The translations under genes and the position numbers were made by a program. DNA of 64,000 nucleotides from Brevibacillus laterosporus DSM 25 (lineage in GTDB: Bacteria > Bacillota > Bacilli > Brevibacillales > Brevibacillaceae), in contig NZ_CP017705.1 of NCBI RefSeq assembly GCF_002706795.1, forward strand, positions 4,253,501-4,317,500. Direction: 5' to 3'. Shown one piece after another: positions 8,237 to 17,356 of the stretch (positions within the stretch are counted from its first letter, which is position 1; each line of letters opens with the position of its first letter). The notes under the pieces were generated by a model. It had not been told where the DNA came from and did not search any database. It was given only the letters and a program-made list of their open reading frames with translations.

Positions 8237-9067
8237 ATGGGCACAGATCGAAATGCATATTCACAGGAATTAAAAGCTATCATCGAAGAAATTCAAGGTC
8301 GAATACAACAAACATATATTCAACAATATGTGGATGTCCCAGCCATGGCTGAAAATCGACTCGCTCTCTTATTCTTCTTTTTACATGAGAACGGCTTCAC
8401 CAAAGAACGAGCTCATCTGCTCTCGGTAGCGACTGGGTTAGTACAATTAGGCATTGATACACATGAAACAGTACGGAATCATTATGAAAAAACTCTGGTT
8501 TCCGAACGTAATAGACAGTTGACTGTTCTAGCGGGGGATTATTACAGTAGTCTTTATTATAATATGCTCGCAGACGCTAATGAAATTGAAGCTATCCAGA
8601 TTTTGTCTGTCGGTAACCAACTTGCTCACGAAATGAAAATGAAGCTATATATTGCTCAAAAAGACAATAAATTAACACAGGAGACGTATCTTAGCTTGCG
8701 CAAAAAGATTGATACGGCTCTTTATGTAGCTTTTGTAGACAAATATGCAACAAGTGACTCTGTACGCGAATTTTGGACTAGCTTGTTTGAACAGACCTCA
8801 GCTTTTGAACAACTGATCGGGGAATGGGAGCAGTTACAGTGGCAAGAGCAAGCACCTAGTGGTTTGACGCAATTTTTGCTACAGAAACCAGGTTCTACAA
8901 TCACCAATGTGGTAGAAATGATTGAAGGGAAAGTCATGGAGTTATTGCATATCTGTGAGCAATTGATCGTTACATTAAAATCGGGCGAAACACAAAGCGA
9001 GTTAGCGTGGGTGACTTCTCGCTATACGAATCGAGTACAACGGTTAAAGCGGGCAGAGGAGATGTAG
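8237..9067 (+). CDS. hepS: Heptaprenyl diphosphate synthase component I
   Basis: The 276-aa protein matches the small, non-catalytic subunit of the two-component heptaprenyl diphosphate synthase, which sets product chain length with HepT to make the menaquinone side chain. Family-like stretches include FLHENGFTKERAHLLSVATGLVQLG and YYSSLYYNMLADANEI. It contains no DDxxD motif, as expected. Start ATG follows AGATGGAGGAGG. It is first in the menaquinone operon, 3 bp before menG. Its partner hepT lies at the operon's end. Confidence 0.85.
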   Translation: MGTDRNAYSQELKAIIEEIQGRIQQTYIQQYVDVPAMAENRLALLFFFLHENGFTKERAHLLSVATGLVQLGIDTHETVRNHYEKTLVSERNRQLTVLAGDYYSSLYYNMLADANEIEAIQILSVGNQLAHEMKMKLYIAQKDNKLTQETYLSLRKKIDTALYVAFVDKYATSDSVREFWTSLFEQTSAFEQLIGEWEQLQWQEQAPSGLTQFLLQKPGSTITNVVEMIEGKVMELLHICEQLIVTLKSGETQSELAWVTSRYTNRVQRLKRAEEM

Positions 9068-9070
9068 GCT

Positions 9071-9790
9071 TTGAACACACATGAACAACCATCGAAAGCG
9101 GAATATGTACATTCCGTTTTTGAAAGCATCGCGGATGAATATGATCGTATGAATAATGTCATCAGTTTTGGTAGCCATGCATCATGGCGTAAGTATACGA
9201 TGAACCAAATGCAAGTGAAGCCAGGTGATACTTGCCTGGATGTTGCTTGTGGGACTTGCGATTGGACAATAAGCTTGGCCAAAACAGTAGGTCCTAATGG
9301 GAAAGTGGTTGGGCTTGATTTCAGCCAAAATATGTTGAATGTAGGAGCGTACAAGGTTGAAAAGGAAGGGCTAAGCCAGGTGCAATTAGTTAATGCCGAT
9401 GCGATGAAAATGCCCTTTGAAGATAATACATTTGATTTTGTTACGATTGGGTTTGCTTTACGTAACGTGCCAGATGTACAAACGGTGCTCAACGAAATGA
9501 CGCGCGTGGTAAAGCCAGGGGGCAAGGTTGTGTCTTTAGAAGTATCAAAGCCACCATTTATGCCATATCGTCAGCTATTTTATCTCTATTTCTATAAAAT
9601 GCTACCAATTATTGCTAAAATGGTAGTGAATAAGTATGAAGAATACGCTTGGTTACCTCAGTCCCTCACGAATTTCCCTGATAGTAAAGAACTGGCTGAG
9701 ATGTTTAAAAGAGCGGGGCTTGATCATGTACAGGTAAAATTGTTTATGGGTGGTGTATCTGCCCTGCATATCGGTACAAAAAATGCATAG
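9071..9790 (+). CDS. menG: Demethylmenaquinone methyltransferase
   Basis: The enzyme (239 aa; called menH in B. subtilis) methylates demethylmenaquinone with SAM in the last step of menaquinone synthesis. It has the class I SAM fold: motif I LDVACGTCDWTISLAK, then VVGLDFSQNML, NADAMKMPF and the UbiE signature VTIGFALRNVPD. The TTG start at 9071 lies 3 bp after hepS, behind GAGGAGATG; no in-frame ATG lies closer. Order hepS-menG is as in B. subtilis. Confidence 0.92.
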   Translation: MNTHEQPSKAEYVHSVFESIADEYDRMNNVISFGSHASWRKYTMNQMQVKPGDTCLDVACGTCDWTISLAKTVGPNGKVVGLDFSQNMLNVGAYKVEKEGLSQVQLVNADAMKMPFEDNTFDFVTIGFALRNVPDVQTVLNEMTRVVKPGGKVVSLEVSKPPFMPYRQLFYLYFYKMLPIIAKMVVNKYEEYAWLPQSLTNFPDSKELAEMFKRAGLDHVQVKLFMGGVSALHIGTKNA

Positions 9791-9807
9791 CTTATCCGCA
9801 AAATAGA

Positions 9808-10695
9808 ATGGAAGTGCAAGTCAAAATGGTGTTTAGTAAAGTGAAAATCATTCTCGAAATGATTAAATTTGAACATAGTATTTTTGCGCTGCCTTTTGCT
9901 TTTATTGGGGCAGTACTAGGAAATATAATTATAGAAGGTACATGGCCTACCTGGGGGGAGATCTTCTGGGTTACGATAGCGATGGTAGCGGCAAGAAGCG
10001 CAGCTATGTCACTAAATCGTTTGATTGACCGTGTCATTGATGCCAAAAATCCACGAACAGCGAAGCGTGCTATTCCGGCAGGTCTGTTATCTGTTGCTGA
10101 AGTCCTTGTTTTTATCATTGTTTCTTTCTTGGTTCTATTCGTTGCTGCATCGCAATTAAATCCTTTAGCGGTTAAGCTTTTACCACTTGCGGTCTTTGTA
10201 TTAGTCTTATATTCCTATTGCAAACGTTTTACATGGCTTTGCCATTTTATCTTAGGCGTAGCGCTTGGATTTGGACCATTGGGTGGTTGGATTGCAACCA
10301 CAGGTCAAGTAAATGGGACTGCGATGCTACTGTTCTTTACAGTAATGATCTGGACAGCTGGTTTTGATATTATCTATGCTTGTCAGGATACAGAGTTTGA
10401 TGTCAAGGAAGGGCTGTACTCCATCCCTAGTCGGTTCGGAATTAAGAATGCACTAATAATTGCTCGCTTTTGTCATTTATTGACCATTCTTGGTCTCCTA
10501 CTGATGTATATGACGACTAACCTATCCGTATGGTTTCTCATAGGGATTATTGCTGGGGCAGCGATTTTATTCTATGAACACAGTCAAGTTAAACATAATG
10601 ACCTGTCTAAAATTGAAATTGCTTTCTTTGCAATGAATGGAATTTTTAGCGTAGTCATTTGTTGCTTCACTGTTCTGGATCTGGTGATTCTATGA
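9808..10695 (+). CDS. mqnP: UbiA-family prenyltransferase, likely MqnP of the futalosine menaquinone pathway
   Basis: This integral membrane enzyme (295 aa, about eight hydrophobic segments) attaches a polyprenyl chain to an aromatic ring. The two Asp-rich motifs are visible: NRLIDRVIDAKNPRT (NDxxxD type, near residue 71) and YACQDTEFDVKEGLYSIP. It is not a MenA-type sequence. With UbiX and MqnA alongside, the likely substrate is 6-carboxy-1,4-naphthoquinol or its decarboxylated form (inference). The start at 9808 has a weak RBS; ATG at 9826 is an alternative. The stop overlaps the ubiX start. Confidence 0.8.
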   Translation: MEVQVKMVFSKVKIILEMIKFEHSIFALPFAFIGAVLGNIIIEGTWPTWGEIFWVTIAMVAARSAAMSLNRLIDRVIDAKNPRTAKRAIPAGLLSVAEVLVFIIVSFLVLFVAASQLNPLAVKLLPLAVFVLVLYSYCKRFTWLCHFILGVALGFGPLGGWIATTGQVNGTAMLLFFTVMIWTAGFDIIYACQDTEFDVKEGLYSIPSRFGIKNALIIARFCHLLTILGLLLMYMTTNLSVWFLIGIIAGAAILFYEHSQVKHNDLSKIEIAFFAMNGIFSVVICCFTVLDLVIL

Positions 10696-11303
10696 AAAAG
10701 ATGAAGCTAGGCGTAGGCATAACAGGAGCAAGTGGTGCCAAATATGGGATTCGACTAGTTGAAGAATTGCTGAGAGCTGGGCATACGGTTCATTTGATGA
10801 TAACAGAAGCTGGTTGGCAGGTCTTTCATGATGAATTGGATTTTGCACCTACTGTAGATGAACGTGAGACGTTTTTATTGGAGTATTTTGAGAAATATTC
10901 CGAAGGTGAGCTACATTATTGGACGTTACGAGATTTTAATTGTCCAATGGCGAGTGGTTCTTACAAAAGCGATGGGATGATCATTGTTCCATGTTCGATG
11001 GGGACGCTCTCTGGTATTGCTCACGGGGCTTCTGGCAATTTATTAGAACGTTGTGCAGATGTAATGATTAAAGAGGGACGTAAGCTGGTGCTGGTCCCGC
11101 GTGAAACACCCTTTAACGCGCTGCATCTAGAAAATATGCTGAAACTAAGCCGTATCGGGGTAAAGATTCTCCCTGCGATGCCTGGTTTCTATCAACGCCC
11201 GCAAACACTTGATGACCTAGTGAATTTCGTGGTTGGCAAAGCACTTGACCAGCTTGATGTAGAAAATCATTTGTTTACGAGATGGGGAGAGGGCCATGAG
11301 TAA
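10692..11303 (+). CDS. ubiX: UbiX-family flavin prenyltransferase
   Basis: UbiX makes prenylated FMN, the cofactor of UbiD-type decarboxylases. In the futalosine pathway a UbiD homologue decarboxylates the naphthoate intermediate. The 203-aa sequence has GVGITGASGAKYGIRL at the N-terminus (FMN-binding), CSMGTLSGIAHGASGNLLERCADV, and LVLVPRETPFNALHLENMLKL, all family hallmarks. The start at 10692 overlaps the ubiA stop (ATGA), and the 3' end overlaps mqnA by 8 bp, so the three are translationally coupled. The longer frame from 10659 was rejected. Confidence 0.9.
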   Translation: MKKMKLGVGITGASGAKYGIRLVEELLRAGHTVHLMITEAGWQVFHDELDFAPTVDERETFLLEYFEKYSEGELHYWTLRDFNCPMASGSYKSDGMIIVPCSMGTLSGIAHGASGNLLERCADVMIKEGRKLVLVPRETPFNALHLENMLKLSRIGVKILPAMPGFYQRPQTLDDLVNFVVGKALDQLDVENHLFTRWGEGHE

Positions 11304-12156
11304 AACACAACTACAGGTCGGACAGATCTTATATACAAATACGCTTCCTGTCTATTTTTATGTAAATTTAGACCGCTTTTTGGGGAAAGCTGATTTTATC
11401 CAGCAATATCCTGCACAATTAAATAGAGCAATGGCGGAGGGAATCATCGACGTAGGTCCTATATCTTCCTTCAGTTACGCTGAACATGTAGATGAATATG
11501 TATTGATGCCAGATGTATGTGTTGGTGCTAAAGGTCCTGTAGGTTCTATTTTCTTATTTAGTAAACGCCCGATTGATCAACTGGATCGAGCACATATTGC
11601 GTTAACGAATACCTCTGCTACGTCTGTCAATTTGCTACGAGTTATATTGGAAAAATTTAAGGGGATGACTCCCGAATATACCACGATGCGTCCTGATATC
11701 AAGGTGATGATGCAAGAATACGATGCTTCCTTGTTAATTGGAGATGAAGCGATTCTAGCTCGTCAGCAGGATTTGGGATATTATGTGTATGATTTAGGGC
11801 AGCTTTGGTATGAGCATACAGGGTACCCTATGACGTTTGCTGTATGGGCCATTCGTAGAGAAGCTGTTGAAACACATGCTAAATTGTTACATCAACTTCA
11901 TGAAGAATTTGTTCATAGCAAGAACAAGAGTCATGCCGATTGTAGTGAAATAGTTCAGTACGCTCATAAGCATTTTGGTGGTGATGTAACTTTCTGGGAA
12001 GGTTATTTTACTGGATTAATTCATGATTTTACACAGGAACAAATAATAGGATTGGAACATTACTATGCTTGCACGGCTGATCTTGGTCTATTGCCCAAGC
12101 CGGTGAAGGTAGCATTTTGGGCAACAGACAACATTACTACTATGTCAACGAGTTAG
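11296..12156 (+). CDS. mqnA: Chorismate dehydratase MqnA (menaquinone synthesis, futalosine pathway)
   Basis: MqnA (286 aa) dehydrates chorismate to 3-enolpyruvylbenzoate, the first committed step of the futalosine pathway. The periplasmic-binding-protein-like fold is recognisable from QILYTNTLPVYF at the start, GIIDVGPISSFSYAEH, GPVGSIFLFSKRPI and DASLLIGDEAIL. Start ATG follows GGGGAGAGGGCC inside the end of ubiX. Its neighbours (menG, UbiA, UbiX, hepT) are all menaquinone genes, and chorismate synthase lies 3 kb downstream. MqnD is a related paralogue; the GPISS context favours MqnA. Confidence 0.85.
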   Translation: MSKTQLQVGQILYTNTLPVYFYVNLDRFLGKADFIQQYPAQLNRAMAEGIIDVGPISSFSYAEHVDEYVLMPDVCVGAKGPVGSIFLFSKRPIDQLDRAHIALTNTSATSVNLLRVILEKFKGMTPEYTTMRPDIKVMMQEYDASLLIGDEAILARQQDLGYYVYDLGQLWYEHTGYPMTFAVWAIRREAVETHAKLLHQLHEEFVHSKNKSHADCSEIVQYAHKHFGGDVTFWEGYFTGLIHDFTQEQIIGLEHYYACTADLGLLPKPVKVAFWATDNITTMSTS

Positions 12157-12165
12157 GTGGATGAA

Positions 12166-13131
12166 ATGAATCTGGTCGATATCTATATGCAAGTAAAAAG
12201 TGATGTAACATATATCGAACGAGAACTGGAACGGGCCATTAAACCAGAGTCTCGTGAACTCTACCAATCTTCTACCCATCTTCTAAAGGCAGGTGGAAAG
12301 CGAATCCGCCCTGTCTTTGTGTTGCTAGCGGGTAAATTTGGAGATTATAGTGTGCAAAATTTATCTCAAGTAGCTGTACCGCTTGAGCTTATTCATATGG
12401 CCACACTTGTTCACGACGATGTGGTGGATGATGCAAACAAACGTCGAGGCAAAGACACCGTACGTACGAAATGGGACAACCGGGTGGCGATGTATTCCGG
12501 GAACTACATACTAGCAAGGGCATTAAGTATTGTGACGCAATTATCTAATCCAGAGATTCATCAAATTCTCTCTAAAGCAATTGTGGAGATGTGTAAAGGG
12601 GAGATTGAGCAAGTCCGCGATTTAGGAAATTGGAATCAGGGATTGCGTAATTATTTGCGTCGGATCAAACGCAAAACCGCTCTTTTAATTGCAATTAGCT
12701 GTCAACTTGGTGCTGTTGCAACTAATGCTTCGGCAGATGTGGTGCGTCGTATGTATCATTTTGGCTATAATGTAGGAATGGCTTTTCAAATCACAGATGA
12801 TATCTTAGATTTTACAGGAACAGAAAAACAACTAGGCAAGCCGGCAGGAAGTGACTTACGTCAAGGAAACGTCACTTTGCCAGCTCTTTTTAGTGCTTAT
12901 CAGGGCAGTACAAAGGATATCTTTCAAGAGTGGATGCGTACGGGTGAAATCAACTCCCGTATTGAACAAGCAATTCCTCTGATCCATCAAGGAGAAGGGA
13001 TTGCTTATTCACAAGCGTTGGCTGAACGCTACATCGATAGAGCTAAACAAGCATTAGCAGATTTGCCTGCATCACCGACAAAAAAATCATTGATGCAAAT
13101 TGCTGATTATATTGGTGGACGTAAATTTTAG
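12166..13131 (+). CDS. hepT: Heptaprenyl diphosphate synthase component II
   Basis: HepT (321 aa) is the catalytic trans-prenyltransferase that condenses IPP onto farnesyl diphosphate, giving the menaquinone side chain with HepS. Both Asp-rich motifs are present: HDDVVDDANKRRG and ITDDILDFTG. GGKRIRPVF binds the diphosphate. ATG at 12166 follows TTAGGTGG with 5-nt spacing and is preferred over GTG at 12157, which touches the mqnA stop. Length is normal (about 320-325 aa). It is last in the operon, just before a terminator. Confidence 0.93.
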   Translation: MNLVDIYMQVKSDVTYIERELERAIKPESRELYQSSTHLLKAGGKRIRPVFVLLAGKFGDYSVQNLSQVAVPLELIHMATLVHDDVVDDANKRRGKDTVRTKWDNRVAMYSGNYILARALSIVTQLSNPEIHQILSKAIVEMCKGEIEQVRDLGNWNQGLRNYLRRIKRKTALLIAISCQLGAVATNASADVVRRMYHFGYNVGMAFQITDDILDFTGTEKQLGKPAGSDLRQGNVTLPALFSAYQGSTKDIFQEWMRTGEINSRIEQAIPLIHQGEGIAYSQALAERYIDRAKQALADLPASPTKKSLMQIADYIGGRKF

Positions 13132-13148
13132 TAAAAAATGGATGAGAG

Positions 13149-13179
13149 AAGCCCCTTTCTTGTTGGAAAGGGGCTTTTT
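13149..13179 (+). terminator. Intrinsic terminator of the hepS-hepT operon
   Basis: AAGCCCCTTTC pairs with GAAAGGGGCTT, followed by a T run. A strong hairpin. Confidence 0.9.
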
Positions 13180-13288
13180 GTATAAGGGTAGATCTACATG
13201 GATTGAAAAGATGTATACCTCTTAACTATGTGAAAATAACAACTTTTCCATATCAACCAAATTTATTGAAGTTTCTGCAACTGAGCGG

Positions 13289-13317
13289 TTGCTTGTACGG
13301 CCTACTTCTGATAAAAT
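13289..13317 (+). promoter_or_regulatory. Putative sigma-A promoter of ndk
   Basis: TTGCTT (13289-13294), a 17-bp spacer and TAAAAT (13312-13317), 50 bp before the ndk start and after the hepT terminator. Confidence 0.45.
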
Positions 13318-13366
13318 TTTCGATGGTACAAATATTCTCTACATAGAGGTATGGAGGGGCATTCGA

Positions 13367-13810
13367 ATGGAAAAAACTTTTATCATGGTAAAGCCAGACG
13401 GCGTACAACGTAATCTAGTAGGAGAGATCGTTGCACGTTTTGAGAAAAAAGGCTTTGCTTTGGTTGGCGCTAAACTAATGAATGTGTGCCGTGAAAAAGC
13501 GGAGGAGCATTATGCTGAACATAAAGAGCGTCCTTTCTTTGGTGAATTGGTAGATTTCATCACTTCCGGTCCAGTATTTGCAATGGTATGGGAAGGCGAC
13601 AAGGTTATTAGTACTGCTCGTAACATGATGGGAAAAACAAACCCAGCTGATGCAGCACCTGGTACAATCCGTGGTGATTATGCAGTATCTGTAGGCATGA
13701 ATATCATTCACGGTTCTGATTCTGCTGAAAGTGCAGAACGTGAAATTGGTCTTTGGTTCTCGAAGGATGAAATCGTTTCCGTAGAAAAAACGATCGCTCG
13801 TTGGATCTAA
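13367..13810 (+). CDS. ndk: Nucleoside diphosphate kinase
   Basis: Ndk (147 aa) transfers gamma-phosphate between nucleoside tri- and diphosphates through a phosphohistidine. The active-site histidine is in NIIHGSDS near residue 115. [18 protein letters not shown] at the N-terminus and [15 protein letters not shown] are invariant family segments. ATG at 13367 follows TATGGAGGGG; the upstream in-frame codons would run through the promoter. Its place between hepT and cheR is the same as in B. subtilis. It has its own promoter and terminator. Confidence 0.96.
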   Translation: MEKTFIMVKPDGVQRNLVGEIVARFEKKGFALVGAKLMNVCREKAEEHYAEHKERPFFGELVDFITSGPVFAMVWEGDKVISTARNMMGKTNPADAAPGTIRGDYAVSVGMNIIHGSDSAESAEREIGLWFSKDEIVSVEKTIARWI

Positions 13811-13826
13811 TATGACAAATTTCGTA

Positions 13827-13857
13827 AAAAGGGCCTTCTTTTGAAGGTCTTTTTTTC
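13827..13857 (+). terminator. Intrinsic terminator of ndk
   Basis: GGCCTTC-TTTT-GAAGGTC with flanking A and T tracts; eight T follow. Confidence 0.85.
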
Positions 13858-13927
13858 GTATCGTAGCAGGATTTGGCGAATTGTGTAACGAATGGCTTGG
13901 AGTAAGGCAAAAGGGGGATTATACATA

Positions 13928-14713
13928 GTGGAGGATAAAGACTTCTTGCAATTTATTGCACTCATCAAAAAGAAAACAGGGATAGATCTAGCGCTATATA
14001 AAGAGGCACAAATGAAGCGCAGATTAACTTCGTTACGATTAAAGCGGGGGTTTAATAGCTTTGTCTCGTATTTTGAGGGCCTGAATAAAGATCAGGATTT
14101 ATTTTACGAATTTTTGGATCGGATGACGATAAATGTTTCAGAGTTTTTCCGAAATCCAGGCAGATGGGAGACGCTCGAAAATAAAATTTTGCCAAGATTG
14201 TATGAGGAATCCCGCCGTTTGAAGCTGTGGAGTGCAGCGTGCTCTACAGGAGAAGAACCGTATACACTGTCACTTGTGTTAAAAAGAAAGCAATTACTGG
14301 CGTCCTCTAGCATTTTGGCTAGTGATATTGATGAGGGAGCGCTGGCAAAAGCGAAGCAGGGAATATATCTTGAGCGTTCCCTACAAGATTGCCCGAAAGA
14401 TTTATTACAAAAATATTTTCATAAAGACCAGATCACCTATCGTCTGGATCAAGAAATCAAAAATGCCGTGCACTTTAAAAAGCATAATCTGCTAGCGGAG
14501 TCGTTTGATACAGGCTTTGATTTAATTATCTGCCGAAATGTCTTGATTTACTTTACAGAAGAAGCGAAACATGAGCTATATCAAAAGTTTAGTCGTGCCC
14601 TTCGCCCTGGTGGCGTATTGTTCGTAGGCAGTACAGAGCAAATTTTCCAACCACAGCAATATCAGTTTGAGGTAGAAGATACGTTTTTTTATAAAAAGGT
14701 TATAAAATCATAA
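13928..14713 (+). CDS. cheR: Chemotaxis protein methyltransferase CheR
   Basis: CheR (261 aa) methylates glutamates of chemoreceptors with SAM for sensory adaptation. The N-terminal four-helix domain (LYKEAQMKRRLTSLRLKRGF binds receptor) precedes the SAM domain: FFRNPGRWETLE, LWSAACSTGEEPYTLSLVL, ASDIDEGALAKAKQGIY, FDLIICRNVLIYF. The GTG at 13928 has AAAGGGGGA upstream; ATG at 13892 has no ribosome binding site. Length matches B. subtilis CheR (256 aa). Position after ndk is conserved. Confidence 0.92.
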   Translation: MEDKDFLQFIALIKKKTGIDLALYKEAQMKRRLTSLRLKRGFNSFVSYFEGLNKDQDLFYEFLDRMTINVSEFFRNPGRWETLENKILPRLYEESRRLKLWSAACSTGEEPYTLSLVLKRKQLLASSSILASDIDEGALAKAKQGIYLERSLQDCPKDLLQKYFHKDQITYRLDQEIKNAVHFKKHNLLAESFDTGFDLIICRNVLIYFTEEAKHELYQKFSRALRPGGVLFVGSTEQIFQPQQYQFEVEDTFFYKKVIKS

Positions 14714-14794
14714 CGAAAGATGTATATCAATGATTTATTTATTGAACAATAGCTACTAGGAAGACAAACATTTCCAGATGGAGGCAACGAGTCA

Positions 14795-14962
14795 ATGGAT
14801 AAATCAAAGGTGATTGAAGCGTATCGACATGGGCTCATCAATTTGCAAGAGTGTGGACAAATTCTAGGAGCGGAAACTCGCCAGCTGGAAAACCTAGTGA
14901 TGCAGAAGCGACTCTACTATCGTGAGCAGGCTGATCGACTGATAACAATCGATCATCTATAG
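14795..14962 (+). CDS. Small helical protein, possible helix-turn-helix (55 aa)
   Basis: An ATG at 14795 with GGAGG 10 nt upstream opens a 55-codon frame ending at TAG 14960-14962, just before a terminator. The product starts MDKSKVIEAYRHGLINLQEC and continues with GQILGAETRQLENLV, a pattern like a short helix-turn-helix. It has one cysteine and no membrane segment. It probably shares the cheR transcript. It has no counterpart that I recall in the B. subtilis cheR-aroF gap, and no function is assigned. Confidence 0.7.
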   Translation: MDKSKVIEAYRHGLINLQECGQILGAETRQLENLVMQKRLYYREQADRLITIDHL

Positions 14963-14971
14963 AGATGGCAG

Positions 14972-15003
14972 AATGCTTCTCCTTATTGTGAGAAGCATTT
15001 TGT
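14972..15003 (+). terminator. Intrinsic terminator after the cheR unit
   Basis: AATGCTTCTC pairs with GAGAAGCATT around an 8-nt loop, followed by TTTGTCTATTTTTG. Confidence 0.8.
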
Positions 15004-15083
15004 CTATTTTTGTTTTCATCTTAGGCTATGTATGATATTATATCGCTTAAAAGTGTTAAAGGATTTGACTGGAGGAGAGAAGA

Positions 15084-16247
15084 GTGAGATATATAACCGC
15101 AGGAGAGTCACACGGACCACAATTAACAGCAATTATTGAAGGAATTCCCAGCAATCTCCCCTTTTCATTTGACGAAATAAACAAACAATTACATCGTCGT
15201 CAAAAAGGTCATGGTCGAGGTCGCCGGATGCAGATCGAGAAAGATACTGTTCAGGTCGTATCTGGTGTTCGTCATGGTTACACAACGGGGGCTCCTGTTA
15301 CGTTGATTGTTGAGAATAATGACTGGACCCACTGGCAAAAAATTATGAGTGCTGCACCTGTGCCAGAAGAGGATGAAGCACGTCGTCGTGTATCGCGTCC
15401 ACGTCCTGGTCATGCTGACTTGAATGGGGCTATTAAATATCACCAGAGGGATATGAGAAATATCCTGGAGCGCTCTAGTGCGAGGGAAACAACAATGCGG
15501 GTAGCCGTAGGTGCTGTGGCACGTCAATTATTATCCCAATTTGGAATTCGTGTAGCTGGTCATGTTAAGAGAATCGGGCAGGTGGTGGCCGAAGAACGTG
15601 AAGTATCCTTAGATGAGCTAATGCAAATTACTGAGGATTCGCCTGTACGCTGCATTGACCCTGTTGCAGAGAAAAAAATGATGGAGCTTATTGATCGCGC
15701 TAAAGAAGAAGGCGATTCTTTAGGTGGAATTGTAGAAGTGATTGTGGAAGGTGTACCTATTGGTTTAGGTAGTTATGTGCAATGGGATCGCAAGCTGGAT
15801 GCAAGATTAGCTCAAGCCATTATGAGTATTCAAGCGTTTAAGGGAGTAGAGATCGGAATTGGTTTTGAGGCGGCAGGCTTGCCGGGTTCCCAGGTACACG
15901 ATGAGATTGAATGGACGGAAGGTAAAGGCTACAGTCGTAAAACGAATCGGGCAGGTGGTTTGGAGGGAAGTATGACCACTGGAATGCCAATCGTGGTGCG
16001 TGGAATAATGAAGCCTATCCCTACTTTATATAAACCGTTAATGAGTGTAGATATCGATACCAAAGAGCCATTTGCAGCCACTATTGAACGTTCAGATAGC
16101 TGTGCTGTACCAGCTGCAAGTGTAGTCGCTGAAGCGGTCGTCGCTTGGGAAATTGCTCGTGCAATGTGTGAGAAATTCCCGTCAGATGCTTTAGATGATA
16201 TGGTGGCAAATGTAGAAGAATATCGAGCTTATACGGAGAGATTCTAA
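15084..16247 (+). CDS. aroC: Chorismate synthase
   Basis: The enzyme (387 aa; called aroF in B. subtilis) makes chorismate from EPSP using reduced FMN, the last common step to aromatic amino acids and to the menaquinone precursor. Hallmarks: [16 protein letters not shown] at the N-terminus, [42 protein letters not shown] and the C-terminal [16 protein letters not shown]. The GTG start at 15084 follows GGAGGAGAGAA. The stop overlaps the aroB start by one base, so aroC-aroB-aroH is an operon. Confidence 0.95.
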   Translation: MRYITAGESHGPQLTAIIEGIPSNLPFSFDEINKQLHRRQKGHGRGRRMQIEKDTVQVVSGVRHGYTTGAPVTLIVENNDWTHWQKIMSAAPVPEEDEARRRVSRPRPGHADLNGAIKYHQRDMRNILERSSARETTMRVAVGAVARQLLSQFGIRVAGHVKRIGQVVAEEREVSLDELMQITEDSPVRCIDPVAEKKMMELIDRAKEEGDSLGGIVEVIVEGVPIGLGSYVQWDRKLDARLAQAIMSIQAFKGVEIGIGFEAAGLPGSQVHDEIEWTEGKGYSRKTNRAGGLEGSMTTGMPIVVRGIMKPIPTLYKPLMSVDIDTKEPFAATIERSDSCAVPAASVVAEAVVAWEIARAMCEKFPSDALDDMVANVEEYRAYTERF

Positions 16248-17356
16248 TGGAAAAACGTACGTTAGTAGTTGACTTGAATGAAAGAGCGTATCCGATTCAT
16301 ATTGGGGCGGGTTTGTTGAGCCAGACACCTGCCCTATTGCAGGAGGCAAACATCAAAGCTACGCAAAAGTTATTCCTAATTACAGATGCTCATGTAGCGC
16401 AACATTATTTGAAGCCATTACAACTTGACTTAGAACAAGCGGGTTACCAGGTTTTTTCCCACATTGTTTTAGCTGGTGAAAAAGCGAAACAGTTTGCTGT
16501 CTATGAAGAGGTAATGACAGCTGCTATTGAGGCAGGACTTGATCGCAAATCTGTTGTGCTTGCGTTAGGCGGTGGAGTTGTAGGTGATTTGGCTGGCTTT
16601 GTAGCGGCTACATACATGCGTGGAATTGATTTTGTGCAAATTCCCACAAGCTTATTGGCTCATGATAGCTCGGTAGGTGGCAAGGTAGCGATTAATCATC
16701 GACTAGGTAAGAATTTAATTGGAGCTTTTCACCAACCCCTGATGGTAATTTACGATGTGGCCACTCTACAAACATTACCACCTAGAGAAATCTCGGCAGG
16801 TTTTGCGGAAGTGGTTAAGCATGGCCTGATCTCAGATAAAGGATTTGTGGGATGGCTGGAGGAGCATGCGGAAGGTCTGATGGAGCTGGATGCTGAACTG
16901 GTTAGTGAAGCAATCTATCGTGGCTGCACAGTAAAAGCGGCGGTGGTAGCCAAAGATGAGACTGAGCAAGATATTCGCATGACCTTAAATTTGGGTCATA
17001 CCTTTGGCCATGCCTTTGAAGCGTTAACTGGTTATGGTCAGCTCAATCATGGTGAAGCAATCTCGATCGGGATGGTCTTAGCTGCCCGTTATGCAGAATC
17101 TATTGGAATGGCGCCAGAAGGTGTAACAGAGTGTACACAAAGAGTACTTGCAGCCTTTGGACTCCCAACTCAATGGCCAAAAGAATTACATCCAGAAGAT
17201 GTTTTGAGGGCAATGCATCTGGATAAAAAGGGCGTAGCAGGTACACTTACACTTATTTTACCAACATCTATGGAGCATGTAGAGATTGTGCCTAGGGTAG
17301 AAGAAAAAGATGTACTACGGTTTATGAGCGAAGAGTGGGAGGAATCACAACAATGA
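16247..17356 (+). CDS. aroB: 3-dehydroquinate synthase
   Basis: AroB (369 aa) converts DAHP to 3-dehydroquinate using NAD+ and a divalent metal. VVLALGGGVVGDLAGFVAATYMRG binds NAD, and PTSLLAHDSSVGGKVAINH (usually LLAQVD; here LLAHDS) follows. Metal ligands sit in GFAEVVKHG, LNLGHTFGHAFE and GYGQLNHGEAISIGM. The start overlaps the aroC stop and the 3' end overlaps aroH, giving tight coupling. Length is normal. The His for Gln and Ser for Asp in the LLAQVD segment are visible departures from the usual motif. Confidence 0.93.
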   Translation: MEKRTLVVDLNERAYPIHIGAGLLSQTPALLQEANIKATQKLFLITDAHVAQHYLKPLQLDLEQAGYQVFSHIVLAGEKAKQFAVYEEVMTAAIEAGLDRKSVVLALGGGVVGDLAGFVAATYMRGIDFVQIPTSLLAHDSSVGGKVAINHRLGKNLIGAFHQPLMVIYDVATLQTLPPREISAGFAEVVKHGLISDKGFVGWLEEHAEGLMELDAELVSEAIYRGCTVKAAVVAKDETEQDIRMTLNLGHTFGHAFEALTGYGQLNHGEAISIGMVLAARYAESIGMAPEGVTECTQRVLAAFGLPTQWPKELHPEDVLRAMHLDKKGVAGTLTLILPTSMEHVEIVPRVEEKDVLRFMSEEWEESQQ

